This document shows, piece after piece, positions 59,907 to 64,000 of a DNA stretch of 64,000 nucleotides. The notes beneath the pieces are model-generated. The model did not search any database and had not been told where the DNA came from. It saw nothing but the letters and a program-made list of their open reading frames with translations. Position numbers and translations under genes: made by a program. Origin of the DNA: Flavobacteriales bacterium ALC-1 (GTDB lineage: Bacteria > Bacteroidota > Bacteroidia > Flavobacteriales > Flavobacteriaceae); the NCBI GenBank assembly GCA_000171875.1, contig ABHI01000003.1, positions 248,001-312,000 of the forward strand. The letters are read 5' to 3'. How positions within the stretch are numbered: the stretch's first letter is position 1; each line of letters opens with the position of its first letter.

Positions 59907-60383
59907 TTAACCTTTGTCTTTTTTACGCTTCCTTTTCTTCTTTTTTTTCTTCTTCTTTTTCTCTTTTTCTACTTCTTTTTCATCAAAGCCACCAGTAATC
60001 ATTTCTTTTATTTTGGCCATATCACCTTTAGAAATCAACTCGGTTAACTCTACAAAGTGAGTGTCTTCTAGTTTTTTTATAGCAGCCTCTCTATCTATTG
60101 CATGCTCAAATTTTGTTTTGAAAATTTCAACTTTGGCATCGTAGAAACTATTTAAATGCTGCTTTATAATTTCTTTCTGAAAATCATCAGCTTCAAGAGT
60201 CGTTAAGAAATTAGCAATAAATTTATCCTTACGCTCTTTTATCATTCTGTCACGTCTTGCAATATCTTTCTCAGTAGGCTCCCTTTGGGCTCTAGGTAGG
60301 CGGTCATTCATATTTCTACCTACTTGACTGTAGGCATTTAAGCCTAAGAATATTGCGAAAACAATAAAAATCGTCTTTTTCAT
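59907..60383 (-). CDS. Secreted helical protein with polylysine tail
   Basis: 158 aa. Signal peptide ends NAYSQ. The middle is all-helical (RMIKERKDKFIANFLTTLEA; FQKEIIKQHLNSFYDAKVEI), somewhat like Spy/CpxP-type proteins. The last 23 residues are almost only Lys with a few Arg, Asp and Glu (positions of about 136-158). The tail is coded by a long A/G tract (59915-59985). It lies 104 bp upstream of the TonB receptor gene and 1 bp after the ArsC-like gene. Function unknown. Confidence 0.8.
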   Translation of the reverse strand: MKKTIFIVFAIFLGLNAYSQVGRNMNDRLPRAQREPTEKDIARRDRMIKERKDKFIANFLTTLEADDFQKEIIKQHLNSFYDAKVEIFKTKFEHAIDREAAIKKLEDTHFVELTELISKGDMAKIKEMITGGFDEKEVEKEKKKKKKKKKRKRKKDKG

Positions 60384-60384
60384 T

Positions 60385-60732
60385 TTAAATAATATTTAAT
60401 ATTGTTTCTGGTGGTCTGCCAACCACTGCTTTTTTACCATTGATCACTATTGGTCGTTCAATTAATTTCGGATTGGCTACCATAGCTTCAATAATTTGTT
60501 GGTCTGAGAGTGTTTTACCTTTATACTCAGATTTCCAAATTGCTTCATTTTTACGCACCAAATTTATGGGTTTTATATTTAAGAGCATAATGAGCTGCTT
60601 TAGTTCACTCTTAGAAGGAACATCTTCTAAATATTTTACAACTTCAAATTCTTTCCCAGAATTCTCTAAAATTTCTAATCCGCAACGCGATTTGCTACAA
60701 CGGTTATTATGGTATATTTTAATCATATTCAT
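60385..60732 (-). CDS. ArsC/Spx-family protein (glutaredoxin-type arsenate reductase-like)
   Basis: 115 aa. Active-site cysteine Cys12 in NNRCSKSRCGLE, and arginines in NLVRKNE, ERPIVI and VVGRPPE match E. coli plasmid ArsC (Cys12, Arg60, Arg94, Arg107). It is unrelated in fold to the arsC at 6273. Many such stand-alone genes do not serve arsenic resistance, so the substrate is uncertain. The start may be the ATG at 60726 (MIKIYHNN). A hairpin abuts the ATG at 60732. Confidence 0.9.
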   Translation of the reverse strand: MNMIKIYHNNRCSKSRCGLEILENSGKEFEVVKYLEDVPSKSELKQLIMLLNIKPINLVRKNEAIWKSEYKGKTLSDQQIIEAMVANPKLIERPIVINGKKAVVGRPPETILNII

Positions 60733-60750
60733 TTTCCGAGAAAGCGGAAA
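60733..60750. repeat. Hairpin abutting the ArsC-like start codon
   Basis: TTTCCG-AGAAAG-CGGAAA pairs over 6 bp; on the coding strand it reads TTTCCG-CTTTCT-CGGAAA and is followed at once by ATG. The CGCTTTC core resembles the hairpin before ftsK and the common CCCGCTTTCGCGGG flavobacterial repeat. Confidence 0.6.
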
Positions 60751-60785
60751 TCTTATTTTTAATACTTACTTTCTATTTATAACAA

Positions 60786-61890
60786 TTATAATGCCGAATC
60801 CTCTTTTTGTCCCATCATCATCAAATACGCTTTTAAAAAGGGTTCTATATCTCCATCCATAACCGCATCTACATTACCAGTTTCGTGAGCTGAGCGTACA
60901 TCTTTTACTAACTTGTATGGATGCATGACATAATTTCTTATTTGACTTCCCCATTCAATCTTCATTTTTCCAGCTTCAATATCGTCACGTTGCGCCATTT
61001 GCTTTTGCAACTCTATTTCATACAATTGCGATTTTAGCATTTGCATAGCTCTTGTTCTATTATCGTGTTGTGAACGTGTTTCTGAACACTGAATTTGAAT
61101 ACCAGATGGTTTATGATGTAACTGAACTTTTGTCTCTACCTTATTTACATTTTGTCCACCAGCTCCACTTGAACGTGCTGTGGTAATTTCAATATCAGCA
61201 GGATTTATTTCTATTTCAATTGAGTCATCTACCAGAGGATACACGTAAACAGAAGCAAAACTGGTATGTCGTTTTGCATTGCTATCAAATGGAGAAATAC
61301 GTACCAAACGATGTACTCCATTTTCTCCTTTTAACCAGCCAAAAGCATATTCGCCTTCAATTTCTAATGTTACAGTTTTTATTCCTGCAACATCACCTTC
61401 TTGATGGTTGAGCTCTTTGACTTTAAATCCACTTTTCTCAGCATACATTAAGTACATACGCATAAGCATACTTGCCCAATCGCAAGATTCTGTTCCACCG
61501 GCACCTGCCGTAATTTGAAGTACAGCACTCAAGCTGTCACCTTCTTCGGATAGCATGTTTTTAAATTCTAATTTTTCAATCGCATTTACAGCTTTCTCAA
61601 AACGATTTTCAACATTTTCCATTGGAGCTTCGTCTTCTTTATAGAATTCATAGATGACTTCTAAATCTTCATAAAGTGTTTGCGCTGCATTGTAATCATT
61701 TACCCAGCTTTTCTTTTCGCGGATAGACTTCATTACCAATTCGGCTGCTTTAGAGTCATTCCAGAAATTTGGGTCAAAAGTTTGCTCTTCTTCGTTAGAG
61801 ATTTCTATAAGCTTAGCATCTAAGTCAAAGATACTGTCTAAGTGTGTCTAGACGGGAATTAAGATCTTTTATTTGATCTGATGTTATCAT
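60786..61890 (-). CDS. prfB: Peptide chain release factor 2 with programmed +1 frameshift
   Basis: Frame 1 runs from the ATG at 61890 for 21 codons ([21 protein letters not shown]) to TGA at 61827-61825. The site is TAT CTT TGA C. Skipping the T at 61827 continues with [20 protein letters not shown] and on to the stop at 60786, 367 aa in all. The SPF stop-codon reader is in [10 protein letters not shown], and GGQ in [12 protein letters not shown]2 reads UGA and UAA, so the shift autoregulates it. The frameshift context matches E. coli except that the internal Shine-Dalgarno GGGG is ACAG. Confidence 0.95.
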
Positions 61891-61993
61891 ATTCTGAAGT
61901 AATTTCTGCAAATATAGCTTGTGGATTTAAAGTGCCATAATTTTGAATTGGTTTTTTAGAAATTCCGTAGTTTTATGATTCAAAATTTTAGAC

Positions 61994-64000
61994 ATGAAAA
62001 AATTAGCTATCCTTTTTTGTTTTGTATGTATTAGTTTTCAGCTTCAGGCACAAGTTTTAGATAAGAAAGACCTTAAATCTTATGAAGGTTTTTTTGACTT
62101 TTATTATGAAGAGAGTACTGATAAAATCTATCTTAAAGTTGAAAAATTAAATCAAGAGTTTTTATATGTAAATTCTTTGGCTTCAGGTGTGGGAAGCAAT
62201 GATATTGGCTTGGATAGAGGGCAATTAGGTAATGAACGTGTGGTATATTTTAAAAAAGCGGGAAATAAACTATTACTGATTCAACCAAACTTAAAGTATA
62301 GAGCTAATACTGATAATGAGCTAGAAAAGAAGAGTATTGAGCAAGCCTTTGCTAAATCTGTTCTATTTGGTTTTAAGATATTATCTAAAAAAGAAGGGGA
62401 GTATGTCATTGATTTTACACCATTTTTAATGCAAGATGCACATGGTGTTTCTAACCGATTAAAAGGAAGAAGAGAAGGGGCTTATAAAATTGATGTCTCT
62501 AAAAGTGCTATGGCTTTAAAGCGAACAAAAGCATTTCCTAAAAATGTTGAGTTTGAAGCTATGCTAACTTTTAAAGGACAACCAACAGGACGAAATTTGA
62601 GAAGCGTCACTCCAACAGCCTCTTTAGTTACTGTGGTTCAGCATCATTCGTTTATAAAATTACCAGATAGTAAATACAAACCAAGAGCTTTTGATACACG
62701 TAGCGGAGCGATTTCTATGTCGTATTTGGATTATGCAACACCAATACAAGAAGATATAAGAAAACGATTTATCATTCGTCATCGCTTAGAAAAGAAAAAC
62801 CCAAGGGCTAAACGAAGCGAGGCTAAAGAGCCTATTGTTTATTATCTAGATCCTGGTACACCAGAACCTGTACGTTCTGCTTTATTGGAGGGAGCACGTT
62901 GGTGGAACCAGGCTTATGAGGCTATTGGATTTAAAGATGCATTTCAAGTAAAAATGTTGCCAAAGAATGCAGATCCAATGGATTGTCGTTATAATGTGAT
63001 TCAATGGGTGCATAGAAGTACAAGAGGCTGGAGTTATGGTGGAAGTGTTGTCGATCCAAGAACAGGCGAAATTATAAAAGGCCATGTGAGTTTAGGAAGT
63101 TTACGTATTCGTCAAGATTTTATGATTGCGCAGGCTTTGATGAATCAACCTTTTGCTGAGCGCGATGATAATTATAAACCAATGCTAGACATGGCTTTAG
63201 CCAGAATACGACAGTTAAGTGCTCATGAAGTTGGACATACCATAGGGTTTACACATAATTTTGCAGCAAGTACAAACAATAGAGCCTCTGTGATGGATTA
63301 TCCACACCCACAAATTTCTGTGACTAATGGGGAAATAGATTTTAGTAATGCTTATGCTACAGGAATTGGAGATTGGGATAAAGTTACCGTAGCTTACAGT
63401 TACTCTGAATTTGATAAAAAGACGAACGAAAGGAAAGCTCTAAATAAAATTTTGAAAAACGCTCAAGACGATGGTTTGCGTTTTATAACAGATGCTGATG
63501 CAAGAGCTTCAGGAGGAGCACATGCCTTAGCACATTTATGGGATAACGGTAAAACACCAGCAGAAGAATTAAATAGCGTATTAGATTTACGTCAGCAGGC
63601 TATCTCTAATTTCTCAAAAGATAATATAAAGAGTTATGAACCTTACTCAGTTTTAGAAGATGTTTTTGTGCCACTTTATTTTTACCATCGCTTTCAAGTT
63701 GAGGCTGCAACAAAGGTGATAGGTGGTTTAGACTACAATTATGCAGTAAAAGGGGATGAGCAATTAACATCAAAATCAGTTGATTTGGCTATGCAAAGAG
63801 AAACATTAGACGCTATTCTTAAAACGCTTAATGCTGAAACTTTAGCAATTCCTAAAGAAAAGTTGGGTCTATTTCCACCACGAGCATTTGGCTATAACCG
63901 TTCTCGAGAATCCTTTAAAGGAAAAACAGGTGTCGCTTTTGATCCGTTGAGTGCAGCTAATACAGCAAGTGATATGACCTTAAAGTATCTGTTACACCCG
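61994..64000 (+). CDS. Secreted zinc-dependent metalloprotease (partial, C-terminus off the right edge)
   Basis: 669 codons open from the ATG at 61994 to the end of the window. Signal peptide ends LQAQ. N-terminal DUF5117-like domain (SLASGVGSNDIGLDRGQLG), then the metzincin-like site SAHEVGHTIGFTHNFAAS with His411 and His415, and a Met-turn candidate ASVMDYPHP. Such proteins of about 800 residues are common in Bacteroidota and probably digest proteins in the periplasm or outside. Divergent from prfB, 103 bp apart. Confidence 0.92.
   Translation, partial: MKKLAILFCFVCISFQLQAQVLDKKDLKSYEGFFDFYYEESTDKIYLKVEKLNQEFLYVNSLASGVGSNDIGLDRGQLGNERVVYFKKAGNKLLLIQPNLKYRANTDNELEKKSIEQAFAKSVLFGFKILSKKEGEYVIDFTPFLMQDAHGVSNRLKGRREGAYKIDVSKSAMALKRTKAFPKNVEFEAMLTFKGQPTGRNLRSVTPTASLVTVVQHHSFIKLPDSKYKPRAFDTRSGAISMSYLDYATPIQEDIRKRFIIRHRLEKKNPRAKRSEAKEPIVYYLDPGTPEPVRSALLEGARWWNQAYEAIGFKDAFQVKMLPKNADPMDCRYNVIQWVHRSTRGWSYGGSVVDPRTGEIIKGHVSLGSLRIRQDFMIAQALMNQPFAERDDNYKPMLDMALARIRQLSAHEVGHTIGFTHNFAASTNNRASVMDYPHPQISVTNGEIDFSNAYATGIGDWDKVTVAYSYSEFDKKTNERKALNKILKNAQDDGLRFITDADARASGGAHALAHLWDNGKTPAEELNSVLDLRQQAISNFSKDNIKSYEPYSVLEDVFVPLYFYHRFQVEAATKVIGGLDYNYAVKGDEQLTSKSVDLAMQRETLDAILKTLNAETLAIPKEKLGLFPPRAFGYNRSRESFKGKTGVAFDPLSAANTASDMTLKYLLHP

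Noticed and set aside
61740..61890. prfB as a truncated or frameshifted pseudogene
   Set aside because: The break is the known CTT TGA C programmed frameshift site, and the two frames join into a full-length RF2.
1..64000. CRISPR arrays, insertion sequences, prophage genes or rRNA genes
   Set aside because: None seen on either strand: no regular spaced repeats, no transposase, integrase, phage structural or rRNA sequences.

Overview
The window is a piece of a Flavobacteriaceae (Bacteroidota) chromosome, probably from a marine or other free-living aerobe. The DNA is AT-rich. Starts mostly lack Shine-Dalgarno sequences, and several promoters fit the Bacteroidota form TTTG-N19-TANNTTTG. Many exported proteins are lipoproteins or secreted proteins with short MKK-type signals. 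Lineage markers include a ResB-CcsA fusion, BshB1 (bacillithiol), a RibB carrying a dead GTP cyclohydrolase II domain, a DUF6435/Lacal_2735 small protein, a TonB-type outer-membrane receptor and the gene order ftsK-lolA-lptFG-ribB. I see no prophage, insertion sequence, CRISPR array or rRNA operon.

Layout, left to right. 1-3123 (minus): a tightly packed stress operon, folE - 75-aa protein - SDR - glutathione peroxidase - DUF6435 - tspO - SRPBCC, leaving the window on the left. 3460-5452 (minus): an ABC1/AarF kinase-like protein and a TetR regulator. 5541-8800 (minus): an arsenic operon, arsR - 5-TM protein - DUF6428 - GNAT (ArsN-like) - thioredoxin-type arsC - aquaporin. It has no ArsB or Acr3 pump. 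The aquaporin pore has a metalloid-type filter, and four of the six proteins end in a vicinal cysteine pair or cysteine cluster. 8983-9828 (plus): DUF2911 protein. 9879-15344 (minus): PIG-L deacetylase - 39-aa membrane peptide - Na+/solute symporter - Gfo/Idh oxidoreductase. 15432-20740 (minus): a zinc-ribbon membrane protein, MscS, a lipoprotein, maf, a UbiA prenyltransferase, a KdsC-like phosphatase and a DUF2520 protein. 20811-28091 (plus): truncated haemoglobin, mscL, the ResB-CcsA cytochrome c maturation fusion, two small membrane proteins, a MATE exporter and a trans-sulfuration enzyme. 28204-31708 (minus): pckA and an SLC13 permease. 31928-36424: bshB1, tRNA-His, two tandem M28 peptidases, a small membrane protein and tRNA-Ser. 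36477-39855 (minus): a molybdenum hydroxylase pair and a MobA-like nucleotidyltransferase. 39949-41845 (plus): nitroreductase and DegT aminotransferase. 41842-52469 (minus): ribB, lptFG, lolA, ftsK, an M15 peptidase, dgkA, tpx and pheT. 52677-57326 (mostly plus): TlpA-like lipoprotein, AGCS symporter, HAD phosphatase and a coiled-coil protein. 57376-61890 (minus): TonB receptor, a lysine-tailed secreted protein, an ArsC/Spx-family protein and prfB with its programmed frameshift. 61994-end (plus): a zinc metalloprotease cut by the window edge.

How the genes work together. The arsenic operon reads as a complete route: arsenate is reduced by ArsC using thioredoxin, arsenite leaves down its gradient through the aquaporin, and ArsR switches the operon. 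The DUF6428 protein, the 5-TM protein and the cysteine tails are the unexplained parts and are the best candidate for something undescribed. The folE operon joins pterin synthesis, peroxide removal and TspO in one transcript. Four of its junctions have the identical form TAA-NNN-ATG in one reading frame. Envelope genes (lolA, lptFG, dgkA, M15, ftsK) and redox genes (tpx, GPx, bshB1, TlpA-like) make up most of the housekeeping content. Short dispersed palindromes occur in several intergenic gaps, two of them directly in front of start codons.
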